The notes beneath the pieces are model-generated. The model made no database searches. It was not told the DNA's origin and saw only the letters and a program-made list of their open reading frames with translations. A DNA stretch of 64,000 bases. Origin: Methanomassiliicoccales archaeon. GTDB taxonomy: Archaea; Thermoplasmatota; Thermoplasmata; Methanomassiliicoccales; JACIVX01. Below are positions 54,738 through 64,000 of the stretch, piece after piece. The position numbers were made by a program, and so were the translations under genes. Numbering within the stretch: the first letter of the stretch is position 1; every line of letters starts with the position of its first letter. Where the stretch lies: the NCBI GenBank assembly GCA_038850735.1, contig JAWCLO010000004.1:1-64000 (forward strand), given 5' to 3'.

Positions 54738-56359
54738 GCTTCGACCCCGCCGTGAGCTACAAATTCCTCGCTCAAGTCTCCGAACTCAGCAACAATGGTT
54801 CTAGGATCGCCAATAGCAACAATCTTTCCATTCTTCATGAATGCTGCGCGGTCGCAGCAATTAACGACAAAATCCATATCATGGCTCACAACAAGAAAAG
54901 TTTCTCCAAGTTCCTTCCTCGCCGTCAGCACAGACTTAGCCACAGAGATTTTTGTTATGGGATCCATTGTCCCTGTTGGTTCATCTAGTACTACTATTCT
55001 AGGTTCACGAATAAGCACCTGGGCGAGAGCGATCCTCTGCTTTTCTCCAACACTGAGAGCATCAGGATACGTACGCAGTAGACGTTCAATTTCCTTCAGG
55101 TTGAAACCAACCCCTGACAGTACTTGGATTGCCTTCATTTTAGCCAGCTCTGCAGGCATTTTCATTCCTATACACACTGTTAAATTCTGAAGAACCGTAT
55201 TGAAGGGATAAAGCGAATATTCTTGATGGAGTACTCCAATATACGGCGTTGCCCGTCCTTTTCCCATCGGACCAGTTTCAGACATATCAACCCAATCATC
55301 TCCGATGCGGATCAGCACTTTTCCGTCTGTGGGAGGAGTTATGCCAGATATCATCCTAGAGAGCGTTGTTTTACCAGCTCCACTCAAACCCACCAAACCG
55401 AAAATTTCTTTCTCTCCGACCTCGAAGCTGACGCCGTCAACGGCCTTGACGACACCCCTTACGATCGAGTAATAATATTTCTTTGCATTCTCAATCCTGA
55501 TGATCGGTTGTCCTATTGCAACTGGTTCTGTTTCCCTGGGACCAAAACCGATCATAAAATCTCTTGTTACTTCTTCGGGAGAACCGCGCTTCACCATCTC
55601 GCCAGATTCAAGCCATATGGCCTTATCTGACAGTCTGTTGATCGCCTTTGGCCAGTGGGATGTAACAACCATAGACATCCCGTTCTTTCTAACCGCATTA
55701 ATTAGTGTGTTGTGGACCAAATCAGCAGTTTGAGGATCTAACGTACCGGTTGGCTCATCTGCAAGGAGCAATATTGGATCTCTAGCTAACTGTCTCGCCA
55801 AAACGACTCTTTGCTTTTCGCCGCCTGACAAATCCCGCGCAATGTGCGTCACTCGGTGAGAAAGATTGACCAACCTTAGTAATTCGATGGCTTTTTCCAC
55901 CTTTTCCCTTTCGCTATATCGATTGCCGAGCGCTTCAAATATGTTTTCGATAACAGTCAGATCGCCGTAGAGCGCAAATGTCCTCTGCAGCATAATAGCA
56001 ACACGATCCCTTATCGCAAGTCTAAGTGGATCTCTTTCATGAAGGCTCCAAAAATCAACTTCCTTAATACGCATCTCCGCCTTGCAGTATTTGCATGCAG
56101 AATGAGGTATTGGATTATCAATCCTGCCGCAATTAGAACATACGGAAACCCTAAAAATAATCCTTCCGGAATCCGGTTTATAATCAGGGTTTCCCCTTAA
56201 CATATTAATGAATACTGATTTGCCTGATCCACTTCTACCTATTAGCCCAAGAACTTCTCCGACATTAATCACTGCACTTATGTCCCGCAGTACAGTATTG
56301 CCGTTAAAAACCTTGGATACATTGTCGACGATAACGAGCGGAATGGGTTCCGAGGACAT
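54734..56359 (-). CDS. atwA: MCR activation component A2 (tandem ABC ATPase)
   Basis: Soluble ATPase that, with the A3a proteins, drives reductive activation of MCR. Two ABC domains are present: the first with Walker A GRSGSGKS and signature LSGGEKQR, the second with GLSGAGKT and LSVGEKQR. A zinc ribbon (CSNC...CKYC) is inserted in the first. The frame opens at 56410, but the ATG at 56359 ([18 protein letters not shown]) matches the ABC start; a TATA-like TTTATATG about 26 bases upstream suggests a leaderless message. Divergent from the DUF4443/DUF2111 regulator. Confidence 0.95.
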   Translation of the reverse strand: MSSEPIPLVIVDNVSKVFNGNTVLRDISAVINVGEVLGLIGRSGSGKSVFINMLRGNPDYKPDSGRIIFRVSVCSNCGRIDNPIPHSACKYCKAEMRIKEVDFWSLHERDPLRLAIRDRVAIMLQRTFALYGDLTVIENIFEALGNRYSEREKVEKAIELLRLVNLSHRVTHIARDLSGGEKQRVVLARQLARDPILLLADEPTGTLDPQTADLVHNTLINAVRKNGMSMVVTSHWPKAINRLSDKAIWLESGEMVKRGSPEEVTRDFMIGFGPRETEPVAIGQPIIRIENAKKYYYSIVRGVVKAVDGVSFEVGEKEIFGLVGLSGAGKTTLSRMISGITPPTDGKVLIRIGDDWVDMSETGPMGKGRATPYIGVLHQEYSLYPFNTVLQNLTVCIGMKMPAELAKMKAIQVLSGVGFNLKEIERLLRTYPDALSVGEKQRIALAQVLIREPRIVVLDEPTGTMDPITKISVAKSVLTARKELGETFLVVSHDMDFVVNCCDRAAFMKNGKIVAIGDPRTIVAEFGDLSEEFVAHGGVEA

Positions 56360-56458
56360 ACCGAAAGGGTTACATACATATGCATATAAATGCTTTGCCA
56401 GATGTATCACGATTGTTATACTAGAAAGGTTCTTAACCCTGTTTAGTCAAGAAAAGTT

Positions 56459-56487
56459 AATAGGATGGATGTACTATCCATCCTATT
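56459..56487. promoter_or_regulatory. perfect palindrome in the atwA/regulator divergent region, candidate operator
   Basis: Two 12-bp arms, AATAGGATGGAT and ATCCATCCTATT, are separated by GTACT. It lies between the atwA promoter and the regulator ATG at 56492. A close relative of the core (GGATGGA, TAC, TCCATCC) occurs directly upstream of the mcr TATA box. Position after a TATA-like TTATACTA at about 56415 suggests autorepression of the regulator. Confidence 0.7.
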
Positions 56488-56491
56488 GACC

Positions 56492-57451
56492 ATGGTACTA
56501 TACAATTACAATCTAGGCGGCCCGACACCGAAATTTTCTCCGTATCATGTATGGAAGGCTTATTCATTATTGAGGAATCATGGACCACTAGGCCGGAAGG
56601 CCCTCTCTCGTGCTCTCATGTTGGGAGAAGGTAGTACCAGGACCATACTCGAAAAAATGGTTAAGGAGGGTTGTGCGGAAAACACAAATCGCGGTGCGAT
56701 ACTCACAGAGAAGGGAAAGAAGAAATTTGACAATTGCGGTATAATAGCAAGAAAAGTAGACATAGATGGTATCGCAATAGGTAAACATCACTGCGGGGTT
56801 CTTGCAAAGGGCAGGGCGCATTTGATAAGAATGGGTTGTGAACAGAGAGATGAAGCCGTAAGAGCTGGGGCACTGGGTGCAACCACACTCGTGTGCCGAG
56901 ATGGGAAAGTCATATTTCCCGATAATGACAAATACCCAACAAAGGAAATCGAAGATGCGCTACGTGGCCTATTTCACATTGAAACTGGCGATGCAATAAT
57001 CATTGGGACTGCTTATACCTATGAAACGGCCGAAAGGGGTGCCGTTAGCGCCGCGCTTGCCCTCGACGAACAGCGACAGCCCTGCTGGCAGGACAGTGCA
57101 ACCTTCATTTCGCAAGATTCAGAAGCCGAGGATCTCAAGTGTTTGGCACTTGCCATCCATGAACTCGTAGGACGCCTTCCACTGACGATGCGAAGCAGGA
57201 ATCATTACGGTGTGAGATGCGAGGAAGGAGAAGTAATCGATACTAACTATACTGGACCAGTCCTTGAAGAGGCACTCAAGAAGAATCAGATCGTCAGGAA
57301 GATCTCTCCCAGTGGGCCTTATCGCGGAGTCCCGATTGTTGCAGTTCCAATATTGAAAAAGAGGGAGGCAGTGGCGGTGATAGGTGTTGTTGATATTACA
57401 AAGGGTGCGGTTTTCGAAATTTTGAATAGGATGAGAAAAGAGCAGCTTTAA
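56492..57451 (+). CDS. winged-helix regulator with C-terminal ligand-binding domain (DUF4443/DUF2111 type)
   Basis: A protein of about 319 residues. The N-terminal 75 residues form a winged helix (PTPKFSPYHVWKAYSLL, GRKALSRALMLGEGSTRTILEKMVKEG). The C-terminal part contains the DUF2111-like stretch VFEILNRM and TGDAIIIGTAYTYETAERGAVSAALA, probably a sensor for a small molecule. The frame opens at 56465, inside the palindrome; the ATG at 56492 keeps the palindrome outside the gene. Divergent from atwA. With the palindrome repeated at the mcr promoter, it is my candidate regulator of MCR and its activation. Confidence 0.75.
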   Translation: MVLYNYNLGGPTPKFSPYHVWKAYSLLRNHGPLGRKALSRALMLGEGSTRTILEKMVKEGCAENTNRGAILTEKGKKKFDNCGIIARKVDIDGIAIGKHHCGVLAKGRAHLIRMGCEQRDEAVRAGALGATTLVCRDGKVIFPDNDKYPTKEIEDALRGLFHIETGDAIIIGTAYTYETAERGAVSAALALDEQRQPCWQDSATFISQDSEAEDLKCLALAIHELVGRLPLTMRSRNHYGVRCEEGEVIDTNYTGPVLEEALKKNQIVRKISPSGPYRGVPIVAVPILKKREAVAVIGVVDITKGAVFEILNRMRKEQL

Positions 57452-57556
57452 GTGAGTTCCAATTCAATGACCTTCTTCTTTTGGATGTTTACTGGCTGGT
57501 TCTTGTAATGGGATGTATGAAGAAGGAATAGGGTTAAAAGTCTATAGGACAATTAA

Positions 57557-57925
57557 ATGGAATATAAGAAAAATCAAGAGGATAGAATGGATAATAACAA
57601 TAATTGCAGAGAAGTAGTAGCAGCTGTAGATCCTGGTATTTGCAGATTTAATACGTTTGTCACCGCTCGCATTGAAAAAGGGGTGGTTCGTATCGTGTTG
57701 CGAAGCGAGTGTCCATCTGTACAGGAACTTGGAAGACATCTTAACACAATAGAGCCTTTTGAAGCTCTATCCATGCCTTATTCCAGAAATCCCGTTTACC
57801 TAATATCCGGAAATTTTTTGAAGCATAGTGCGTGTCCTGTCCCGGTAGCGATATTGAAATCTATTGAAATTGTCAGCGGACTCGCCCTTAAGAGAGACGT
57901 CATCATCAGATTCGAAGGCTGCTGA
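57557..57925 (+). CDS. DUF6951 family protein (methanogen-associated)
   Basis: A 122-residue protein (or about 112 from the ATG at 57587). Conserved stretch AVDPGICRFNTFVTARIEKGVVRIVLRSECPSVQELGRHLNTIEPFEAL with several cysteines (Cys in PGIC, RSEC, HSAC and the C-terminal GC). No motif with known function. It lies 100 bases after the regulator and may be cotranscribed; a metal- or redox-binding role would fit the cysteines. Confidence 0.7.
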   Translation: MEYKKNQEDRMDNNNNCREVVAAVDPGICRFNTFVTARIEKGVVRIVLRSECPSVQELGRHLNTIEPFEALSMPYSRNPVYLISGNFLKHSACPVPVAILKSIEIVSGLALKRDVIIRFEGC

Positions 57926-57927
57926 AT

Positions 57928-58230
57928 TTAAGCTCCTGAGATATCAATATGCTCATCAATTTTATCAGTCCAGACAACTGCACTTGGGCCCGCAAGATAC
58001 ATCGCTACTAGCATCGCTTCTTGCACCTCCTCCCTTGTCGCTCCGTTCGCGACCGCTGCTTCAATGTGAGTTTCCAGACAAATCTCAGATCGCAGAAGGC
58101 ATGCTATAGCAACGGCGATCAATTCCTTGACCTTTGTAGGCAACGCGCCATTCTTGAACACTTCAACCTTCAGTCTATAAAGCGCTCGAATGACCTCGGG
58201 CTTTTGCTTCGAAAGTAATTCCAGACTCAT
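57928..58230 (-). CDS. carboxymuconolactone decarboxylase/AhpD-like protein
   Basis: A 100-residue CMD/AhpD-fold protein: KELIAVAIACLLRSEICLETHIEAAVANGATREEVQEAMLVA. The usual CxxC reads S-E-I-C, so the first active-site cysteine is missing; the second with the downstream His remains. Disulfide reductase activity is therefore doubtful. Convergent with the DUF6951 gene. Function unknown. Confidence 0.85.
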   Translation of the reverse strand: MSLELLSKQKPEVIRALYRLKVEVFKNGALPTKVKELIAVAIACLLRSEICLETHIEAAVANGATREEVQEAMLVAMYLAGPSAVVWTDKIDEHIDISGA

Positions 58231-58281
58231 ACATGAAGATATGCGCCATCTATATTATATCAAATACCATTTCGAGTATTC

Positions 58282-58857
58282 GTGTCGAGGCGAGTTGTGC
58301 AGGAAATCGTTGAGGGCTTGAAGCACTTGGAAGGCGTTGTTTATGCTTTTGAGGTCTCTCCAGCTGTTCGAGATAAATTAGCAGAAATTGAGAAGCATAT
58401 CAAGGCAACTTTAGATATTGAAGTGAGGAATACGGGAATCGAAGAGTGCCTCAGAAGAAAGCATGTCGTGTGTATCATTAAGAATAAAATGTTCAGACCG
58501 CCTCCTGAGCCTACGATCTATCTGGTTGCTGAGGATGGGACAATTCTAGGGCAGGAAGTGCTCGAAAAAGATAAAGGAAAATTAAGGGACATTGATGACA
58601 TCATTTACTTATCCGATGACTTCATTGTGTTTCCACATAGAAAACCAAAACCTGGTTCAAAGGAATTCTTCCTTATGCCTCCTGTTAGATTTCCCGAAGT
58701 CGAGGCTTTCAAATATACAAAGAATGTGGTGTCATGTAGTCCTTCTCCAATCGGAGACATGCTGATACGGAAATCGCACGGCGTCGATGATGATCCCAAA
58801 CTAGCAAGCGTATTGATAGGATTTGATATTGAAGGAGAAGAAGAATCGAAAGAGTGA
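58282..58857 (+). CDS. uncharacterised protein, paralogue of the gene at 53.5 kb
   Basis: A 191-residue protein starting with GTG. The C-terminal half aligns with the product at 53472-54068 (DDIIYLSDDFIVF, FFLMPPVRF, LIGFDIEGE). It has no transmembrane helix or catalytic motif I recognise. It sits between the regulator region and the mcr operon, convergent with DUF2098. The two genes flank the mcr activation and mcr operons. Confidence 0.6.
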   Translation: MSRRVVQEIVEGLKHLEGVVYAFEVSPAVRDKLAEIEKHIKATLDIEVRNTGIEECLRRKHVVCIIKNKMFRPPPEPTIYLVAEDGTILGQEVLEKDKGKLRDIDDIIYLSDDFIVFPHRKPKPGSKEFFLMPPVRFPEVEAFKYTKNVVSCSPSPIGDMLIRKSHGVDDDPKLASVLIGFDIEGEEESKE

Positions 58858-58963
58858 TTGCAAAAAAATTAATATTGATAACTTATGAAACGATTCATAT
58901 CAACCGCAGGACATCAATCGTAGTTAGATTTTTACTTTATTTTACAAAAATAAAAGAAAAAAA

Positions 58964-59239
58964 TTAAGTCCCTGAAGGAGTGATCCGGCTAAATACCTTT
59001 TCAGCCTCCTCAAGGGATTCTCGAGTTTTCTTGATTTCCTCGATCTTTTCCTCCAGTCCCTTTTCTTTTTCAGCGGCTACGCGATGTTCCTCAGGTCCTG
59101 CTTCTTCTAGCGTTGATAGATCATAGTATAAATTGTAGGTATCGAGCAGTGCCCAGGTGACATTACCCTCGACCTTGATTTCCACGATTCTGCCCACTGT
59201 TCCAGTATTTTTGTACCTCGCGTAGTCGCCAACATTCAT
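58964..59239 (-). CDS. DUF2098 family protein
   Basis: A 91-residue protein conserved in methanogens. N-terminal beta-barrel-like part NVGDYARYKNTGTVGRIVEIKVEGNVTWALLDT, then a charged helix. It follows mcrA by 4 bases and is the last gene of the mcr operon here. Role unknown; co-occurrence suggests a function in MCR assembly or stability. Confidence 0.85.
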   Translation of the reverse strand: MNVGDYARYKNTGTVGRIVEIKVEGNVTWALLDTYNLYYDLSTLEEAGPEEHRVAAEKEKGLEEKIEEIKKTRESLEEAEKVFSRITPSGT

Positions 59240-59243
59240 GAGA

Positions 59244-60902
59244 TCACGCTGGAGGAATGATTACAGTTCTTTCACCAGCAGGCCTGAACTCCCTCAGACC
59301 GCCACGGCCGAACTCCCTTGTGATATTCGCGAAGTCAAATGGTAGGTTCTTGTCTGCAAAGGCCACTTTGATCAATGGATGGCAGCAGAATGCATCGCCC
59401 CTTGCAACGTGGGCTGCACAGGCAATACCACCATAACCACTCATGTGCCCGACGTTCATCGCGTAGTTCGGATAGTTGGGGCCTCTCAGTTCGAATGGTA
59501 AACCCTCATCGCTCCTATAGGCAAAGCTGTTTGCCGAACCACACTGATCCTGCAGATCGTAACCATAGAATCCCAGTCTACCGAGGCGTTCCTTGTGCTG
59601 CAACATCGAGAGGTACCATCCATTCACACCAACATCGGCAATGCCAGTTGCCATTGCAGATGCGATTCCGCTTGCAGCAGCAGCAACAGTAGCTCTCTGG
59701 GATCCGCCAAAGTGAGCTTCCATTGCAGCTGGGTATCTTTCGTACATCTCGAGAGCGTATCCATTGACCTCAGTAACCAGTTCTTCTATCAACTCCATCG
59801 ACGGTTTAGCTTTCGCTAGTCCGCCGTATTTCTTCTTGATCAAATCGACAGCATAATAAGTGTAGTCCTCCAGTATGTTATCTGTATAAGCAGCCGTTGC
59901 GTACTGCGTGAAGCCAACACCACCAGACATATACGACCCGAGGTAAATCTGGTCATAGATCACAGCGCCAAGAGCAACAGCTTCTAGCGCGGCCCTCGCT
60001 GGATCATCAGGATACTTCCTGAAAGATTGAGTTATGTCAGCAAGGTATCCAAAGGGCAATCCTCCTGGCTCGTTGGGACCTCTTGCTCTTCTTGCTGGCA
60101 TCATCGTTGCCATTTCCACGACGGCGGCGTGTTTTGCAGCGAATGCAAAGTCGGCAATTGCCGCCTCTCCTGCTGCTAATTTATACGATGTAATGAAGGC
60201 CATGCTGATTTGCATTGCACTCCATCTAGACATTGTTGCTCCATCACATGTACGACCAACAATCGTCGGGCACCTTACAACCTGCCAAAGAGTGTTGCCA
60301 ATCGCTTCTTTAAGCTGCTTTGCCTGATCAGCTGGGAACTCTTTATTGATGTCAATAACAAAGGGCTTGTCGATCTCGTCAATCAATTCGTCGTTCCCGC
60401 TGAATACCTTTACATAACAGTCTGCTGTCAATGCGGGACTGCACTCTGCCATGTGCTCCTGTACGACAGCCCCACCAGGCATCGTGTGGTTTACCGCTTC
60501 AAGGTAAGCGTTGATTGTCTCCGGAGTAACTTCTTTACCCAACCTCTTTTCAATAACCTGGTGTGCGGTATCCAGACCAACTATCACAGTTCTTCTAATA
60601 TCATCCCATGCCTGTTGCATCGCTGCGTTATTGATGAAGTGCAGATCATCAGGCTCTACGAAGATATCAGTGTGCGAGAGCTGATAGGGCATGAGAACTC
60701 TCTGACCCAGGGGAACACCGATGTCCTGGTTCATCATCGGTATGCCCCTTTCCTTAGCAATCTTGTTAGCCTGCTCGACCCACTCCCTCTTCCTCTTTGA
60801 CTGCCTCCAGCCGCCAAAGGAATAATATGTTGTGTGAACTTCTGTGGGGTCTTCTTTGAATTTCTTCTTCATCGCCTGAATAAATAACTTTTCCTGGGCC
60901 AT
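59244..60902 (-). CDS. mcrA: methyl-coenzyme M reductase alpha subunit
   Basis: Catalytic subunit of MCR: reduces methyl-CoM with CoB to methane and heterodisulfide, with F430 nickel at the active site. Normal length (552). The active-site region reads [13 protein letters not shown]; the Gly after Tyr (about 447) is the position of thioglycine, and the Asp and Cys in DLQDQC are sites of other known modifications. The F430-ligand region [17 protein letters not shown] and the C-terminal [16 protein letters not shown] and [12 protein letters not shown] are intact. It forms mcrBDGA with the neighbours; spacing of 3 bases after mcrG. Confidence 0.99.
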   Translation of the reverse strand: MAQEKLFIQAMKKKFKEDPTEVHTTYYSFGGWRQSKRKREWVEQANKIAKERGIPMMNQDIGVPLGQRVLMPYQLSHTDIFVEPDDLHFINNAAMQQAWDDIRRTVIVGLDTAHQVIEKRLGKEVTPETINAYLEAVNHTMPGGAVVQEHMAECSPALTADCYVKVFSGNDELIDEIDKPFVIDINKEFPADQAKQLKEAIGNTLWQVVRCPTIVGRTCDGATMSRWSAMQISMAFITSYKLAAGEAAIADFAFAAKHAAVVEMATMMPARRARGPNEPGGLPFGYLADITQSFRKYPDDPARAALEAVALGAVIYDQIYLGSYMSGGVGFTQYATAAYTDNILEDYTYYAVDLIKKKYGGLAKAKPSMELIEELVTEVNGYALEMYERYPAAMEAHFGGSQRATVAAAASGIASAMATGIADVGVNGWYLSMLQHKERLGRLGFYGYDLQDQCGSANSFAYRSDEGLPFELRGPNYPNYAMNVGHMSGYGGIACAAHVARGDAFCCHPLIKVAFADKNLPFDFANITREFGRGGLREFRPAGERTVIIPPA

Positions 60903-60905
60903 TAT

Positions 60906-61679
60906 TTACACCCCCTTAAGAGCGTAGGGCTGAAATCCAGCCAAAGTTCTCAACCTGTGTATTCTCAGGTTGACCATCATAACTTCTTTGTCTTCTCTCA
61001 TATCAACTCCATCGACCCTGAACATCGTCGTGCGCTTCTTCAGCTCCGACTCCGGCAGCGGCTTTCCAACGGATATCGGCTTATCTAGTGGGATTGCAAC
61101 TTGATCCTTCACATACTCGACTTCGCCCTTCTTCGCATTCCACCGGTACCTTTGCCATGCATCAAACATCAAGCCGTTTTCATCAAGACGGCATGCATGC
61201 CCATGCACCGTTGCTCCTCTAATACCAGTCCTGGCAGGATCAAATGTCTCACTTTCGATGAGTTCTTTGGCTACCTTTTCTAGGTCACGCTCCCGCATTT
61301 CGATAATCTGCCTTCCAGATAGCGTACCTGTGTCAACTCCCCTGAACCTGCTGACGTTCATCCATGCTCGCACGTATGGAACAATCGGGGCAAAATAGAC
61401 AGAATCTGTAAACTGGACATATCTAATTCTGTCCCCCGCCTTCGCACCTGGTATCGGTTCAACTAACTGTCTGATTGGGCAATCAGGTTCGGTTCCTTCT
61501 TCAAGTGGCGGGTGCACGCTCTTGTACTCCTCACCGGGCTGTCGGTGACCGAGGATCTTCACAACATCTTCCATGGAGAGCTCGCGGAGCTTTTCCAACT
61601 TGACTTCTGGATCGATGTATTTCCGCCTGTTCTTAGCCGGAATCGTTGTTCCGGGATACAACTGCCTCTTATATACCAT
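60906..61679 (-). CDS. mcrG: methyl-coenzyme M reductase gamma subunit
   Basis: A 257-residue gamma subunit of the MCR hexamer. Signatures: [65 protein letters not shown] and [23 protein letters not shown]. Contributes to the active-site channel. Five bases separate it from mcrD. Confidence 0.98.
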   Translation of the reverse strand: MVYKRQLYPGTTIPAKNRRKYIDPEVKLEKLRELSMEDVVKILGHRQPGEEYKSVHPPLEEGTEPDCPIRQLVEPIPGAKAGDRIRYVQFTDSVYFAPIVPYVRAWMNVSRFRGVDTGTLSGRQIIEMRERDLEKVAKELIESETFDPARTGIRGATVHGHACRLDENGLMFDAWQRYRWNAKKGEVEYVKDQVAIPLDKPISVGKPLPESELKKRTTMFRVDGVDMREDKEVMMVNLRIHRLRTLAGFQPYALKGV

Positions 61680-61684
61680 TTAAA

Positions 61685-62107
61685 TCACCTCGCTCCTTTC
61701 ATATAATCGGAAACAGTAGGCTTATATTTTGAATACCTTCCAACTTCCAAGTCGAAGCCGAATGGAAGTATTTCCTTACATACATTCTCAATATCCCTTA
61801 GAGCCGCTTCGACGTGATCGATGTCATCGATCTCGACGAATATGCGACCCACTTGGACCTTGAGTTCTATCTTCTTACCCGCTACCTCAATAACCTTTCT
61901 TTCGCTGTGCTCTACTGGCAGTCCTGCGCCAGGACCCATCGATACCTTTTCGGGAAGAGACTCACCTTGCACATTGATCTGTCTCACGTGATTGATTGAG
62001 TGTAATTTGTTTAACAATTTCTCCGTTGTTTCAGCAGAGAGCAATCTGAAAGGAAATATCATGACTTCGGGTAGCGGCACCGGCTCCGGCATGGATTCAG
62101 CGGGCAT
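61685..62107 (-). CDS. mcrD: methyl-coenzyme M reductase operon protein D
   Basis: A 140-residue McrD, which binds MCR during assembly and is not part of the mature enzyme. Conserved: VPLPEVMIFPFRLLSAETTEKLLNKL, VGRIFVEIDDIDHVEAALRDI and LPFGFDLEVGRYSKYKPTVSDYM. Two bases separate it from mcrB. Confidence 0.96.
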   Translation of the reverse strand: MPAESMPEPVPLPEVMIFPFRLLSAETTEKLLNKLHSINHVRQINVQGESLPEKVSMGPGAGLPVEHSERKVIEVAGKKIELKVQVGRIFVEIDDIDHVEAALRDIENVCKEILPFGFDLEVGRYSKYKPTVSDYMKGAR

Positions 62108-62109
62108 TC

Positions 62110-63438
62110 CTACATCACATCCTTTAGCTTCTTAGCCTCTTTTCCGACCACTTTGATGGGTGACTTAAACTCAGGTATGTCACCGAATACCTCTTTCACA
62201 AGCCCTGATGTCGCTTCGGGAGAGAACATCTGCGTACCGGCATCGAGTGCACAACCTGCTGCAATCGCAGGTATGACAAATCCCTTTGAGTGTCGAGTCA
62301 CGATGTGATTTCCATGGAATAGTCCAGGTCCTCCACCGCCGTAAATCGAGTGCGAGAAGAAGGACATCCCAACCGATGTACCCATTGCTCGACCAAAGTC
62401 AACACCAGGCAGTCCGGTCTCGTGCTCGAGTAAATCGTTGTAGTACAAAATCGTCGATGGTACACCCTGCGCAGCTCTAGCTGCACCGCAGTTCACCATT
62501 ATTGCAGCAAGCATACCTACAGCTGCATATGCGTTCCATAGAGCGAAATCGTTAGTCGTATATACCTTGTATCCCGACGGTAGTTTTTCTTTCACCTTAA
62601 TGACCCTGTCTTCAATCGCTCTGCCGACGATTGAGCCTACAACAGTACCGACAGTTCCAGTCTTGCCGTTCTCTTTCACAATATCGTATACCATGTTGTT
62701 TGCGTTGAGACCCTGGTATGCAAGACCCAGCAGGTGCAATCGCTCAAATGGTCCTATTGCGTCTCCCATCTCAAACATCGCAGTCTGCTCAAATATCGAC
62801 GCAAGGGCTGCCGCATTCATGGCATTTCTGCCAGTCAGTGCCACTATGTGATTTGCCATGATATTCCTCAATGCATACCCTGCACCCTCATTGTTCTGAG
62901 GCACTTCTAGGATCGATTTAACATTTGCTCCTAGAAATGTCAATGTCTGGGGATACCTACCCCAAACGGCAGCCTTCACCATGTTTGCACGGAACATATC
63001 GATGTTGAAAAGCTCGATGATCGCCTGAGTTACCGCGGCGGCGGCAGCCGTGAAGCCCGTTGTATACTCCACGCCTGCCTCTAGCCTTGCTGAGGGAACT
63101 TTCACGATCATCTTCTTCCCATCTGCAAGTACGGCAACCTCAGTGTCGTCATTCTTGGCCACTTTCAATATGTCGCGAACTGCCTTTGCAATTTTTTCCG
63201 CGTTCGCAACAATCGCCACATCGATTTCCTTTCCTTTAATGTGGCCACCGCCAACCTTACCGGTCTTAAGTCCCTTTTCAATTCCGGCCAGATCAACAGC
63301 GACCACTCGCTTGGCCAAAGCTACCGTTCTCTTGATTGCAGGGTTGTAAAGAGGACTGATGGCTTCAAGCGGCACATTACTTTCGATCAGCTTGCCCCTA
63401 TCGTCATACAAGTCCACTTTGTCCTTGTACTTCGCCAT
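62110..63438 (-). CDS. mcrB: methyl-coenzyme M reductase beta subunit
   Basis: A 442-residue beta subunit, first gene of the operon. Signatures: [72 protein letters not shown], and the C-terminal [26 protein letters not shown] that lines the active site. GGGAGG lies 6 to 7 bases before the ATG. The 5' UTR from the TATA box is about 75 bases. Confidence 0.99.
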   Translation of the reverse strand: MAKYKDKVDLYDDRGKLIESNVPLEAISPLYNPAIKRTVALAKRVVAVDLAGIEKGLKTGKVGGGHIKGKEIDVAIVANAEKIAKAVRDILKVAKNDDTEVAVLADGKKMIVKVPSARLEAGVEYTTGFTAAAAAVTQAIIELFNIDMFRANMVKAAVWGRYPQTLTFLGANVKSILEVPQNNEGAGYALRNIMANHIVALTGRNAMNAAALASIFEQTAMFEMGDAIGPFERLHLLGLAYQGLNANNMVYDIVKENGKTGTVGTVVGSIVGRAIEDRVIKVKEKLPSGYKVYTTNDFALWNAYAAVGMLAAIMVNCGAARAAQGVPSTILYYNDLLEHETGLPGVDFGRAMGTSVGMSFFSHSIYGGGGPGLFHGNHIVTRHSKGFVIPAIAAGCALDAGTQMFSPEATSGLVKEVFGDIPEFKSPIKVVGKEAKKLKDVM

Positions 63439-63536
63439 TCAATACCTCCCTCTTTTTTTCCGATCTTCAGAGTCTCCGAAGAATTTCGAAGACAGTGAAA
63501 ATCGATCCCCTTGCGATATTTCATTAAAGCGAGCTA

Positions 63537-63573
63537 CCTTATATTTTTGATTATGGATGGATACTCCATCCAT
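63537..63573 (-). promoter_or_regulatory. mcr promoter: TATA box with adjacent palindromic operator
   Basis: On the minus strand AAAAATATAAGG (63548-63537) is the TATA box. A 21-bp palindrome at 63553-63573 (arms ATGGATGGA and TCCATCCAT, spacer 3) lies 4 nt upstream of it, the usual activator or BRE-region site in archaea. The core matches the palindrome next to the regulator at 56.5 kb. Confidence 0.75.
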
Positions 63574-63643
63574 GCTAAACAATTGATTACCCAGCGGAAT
63601 TTAGCCAGACATCGAACAAACGCATCTTAACGACTATTTATTA

Positions 63644-64000
63644 TTAGAGAGATCCTATTAAATCTTTGATGGTCATGACAACCAATTCGGCATCTTGCCG
63701 CTTCAAGTCTTTTTTATTTTCTTCCAAATACGATAAAAATCGAGAATAGTCTTGTTGTTTTAATTTCGTTGCGGCGATACTTTTGAGTAAATCATACGAT
63801 CGCATAGGAAAGTAAATTTTCTTGATTTCTTTAATCAGCTCCTCATAATCCCGCGATGAGATTATTCCGTGGGCGACAGCGTTTTCAAGATTATGTCTTA
63901 TGTTAATCAAAGGCTCAGATAGCGGGCAAAAAGTCAAAGGATCAAAGGCCAAGGCGACTTCGTCGTCACCTTCGATCACTCCTGAACGATACAATCGAAA
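63644..64000 (-). CDS. tfuA: TfuA-like protein, C-terminal part (runs off the window)
   Basis: About 119 codons are visible; the frame continues beyond the window edge, so the N-terminus is missing and the TTG at 63994 is internal. FRLYRSGVIEGDDEVALAF and PLINIRHNLENAVAHGIIS are typical of the TfuA core. TfuA with YcaO forms the thioglycine of McrA in methanogens. Upstream of mcrB on the same strand, separated by the regulated mcr promoter. The ycaO gene is expected just outside the window. Confidence 0.88.
   Translation of the reverse strand, partial: FRLYRSGVIEGDDEVALAFDPLTFCPLSEPLINIRHNLENAVAHGIISSRDYEELIKEIKKIYFPMRSYDLLKSIAATKLKQQDYSRFLSYLEENKKDLKRQDAELVVMTIKDLIGSL

Overview
The window comes from a methanogenic archaeon. 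It carries a complete methyl-coenzyme M reductase operon (mcrBDGA, no mcrC inside it), the 3' part of a tfuA-like gene directly upstream of mcrB, and a second locus with the MCR activation genes (atwA, mcrC, methanogenesis markers 3, 6, 5, 15, 17 and 7). Archaeal genes elsewhere (rpoE/spt4/GTP-dependent dephospho-CoA kinase/S24e/S27ae, deoxyhypusine synthase, archaeal RNase P RNA, phosphomevalonate dehydratase, TATA-box promoters) agree. Four DUF835 domains and an mcr operon without mcrC fit a Thermoplasmata methanogen, most likely Methanomassiliicoccales or a relative. That placement is inference.

Layout. 1-4.5 kb: end of an isoleucyl-tRNA synthetase with an unusual HhH/zinc-ribbon/DUF835 tail, then both subunits of phosphomevalonate dehydratase, the small one fused to Nudix. 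4.5-12.3 kb: a membrane beta-propeller protein, the rpoE-spt4-dpcK-S24e-S27ae operon, a K+-independent type proton-pumping pyrophosphatase and a pair of KaiC-like proteins. 12.6-21.4 kb: polyprenol-kinase-like and NMP-kinase-like genes, MFS and CDF transporters, deoxyhypusine synthase, a LeuB/AksF-type dehydrogenase, DUF2117, a CopZ-like protein and tRNA-Leu(GAG). 21.5-38.4 kb: a PhoU-like pair, RNase P RNA, cupin, DUF835 proteins, a cysteine-rich unknown, UxaA, class II ribonucleotide reductase, TrpB2, a large wHTH-STAND-TPR regulator and a small exported protein with four IPGNDPH repeats. 38.5-48 kb: Lrp-type domain, HAD, RidA, CopA plus a YHS protein, a GlcD-like oxidase, an orphan structured RNA, MobB and MoaA, GIY-YIG and ArsR. 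48-64 kb: methanogenesis.

How it works together. TfuA (with YcaO, expected outside the window) is associated with McrA thioglycine formation. McrC, AtwA and the marker proteins activate MCR by reducing F430. A winged-helix/DUF2111-type regulator gene lies divergent from atwA, and a GGATGGAT/ATCCATCC palindrome sits in that divergent region. A closely related palindrome lies 4 nt upstream of the mcr TATA box. This suggests one regulator controls MCR synthesis, MCR activation and itself.

The observations I think most likely to be undescribed are this shared operator, the ~295-nt structured RNA at 44.5-44.8 kb with its own TATA box and closing helix, and the IPGNDPH-repeat protein. No CRISPR array, insertion sequence or rRNA was seen.
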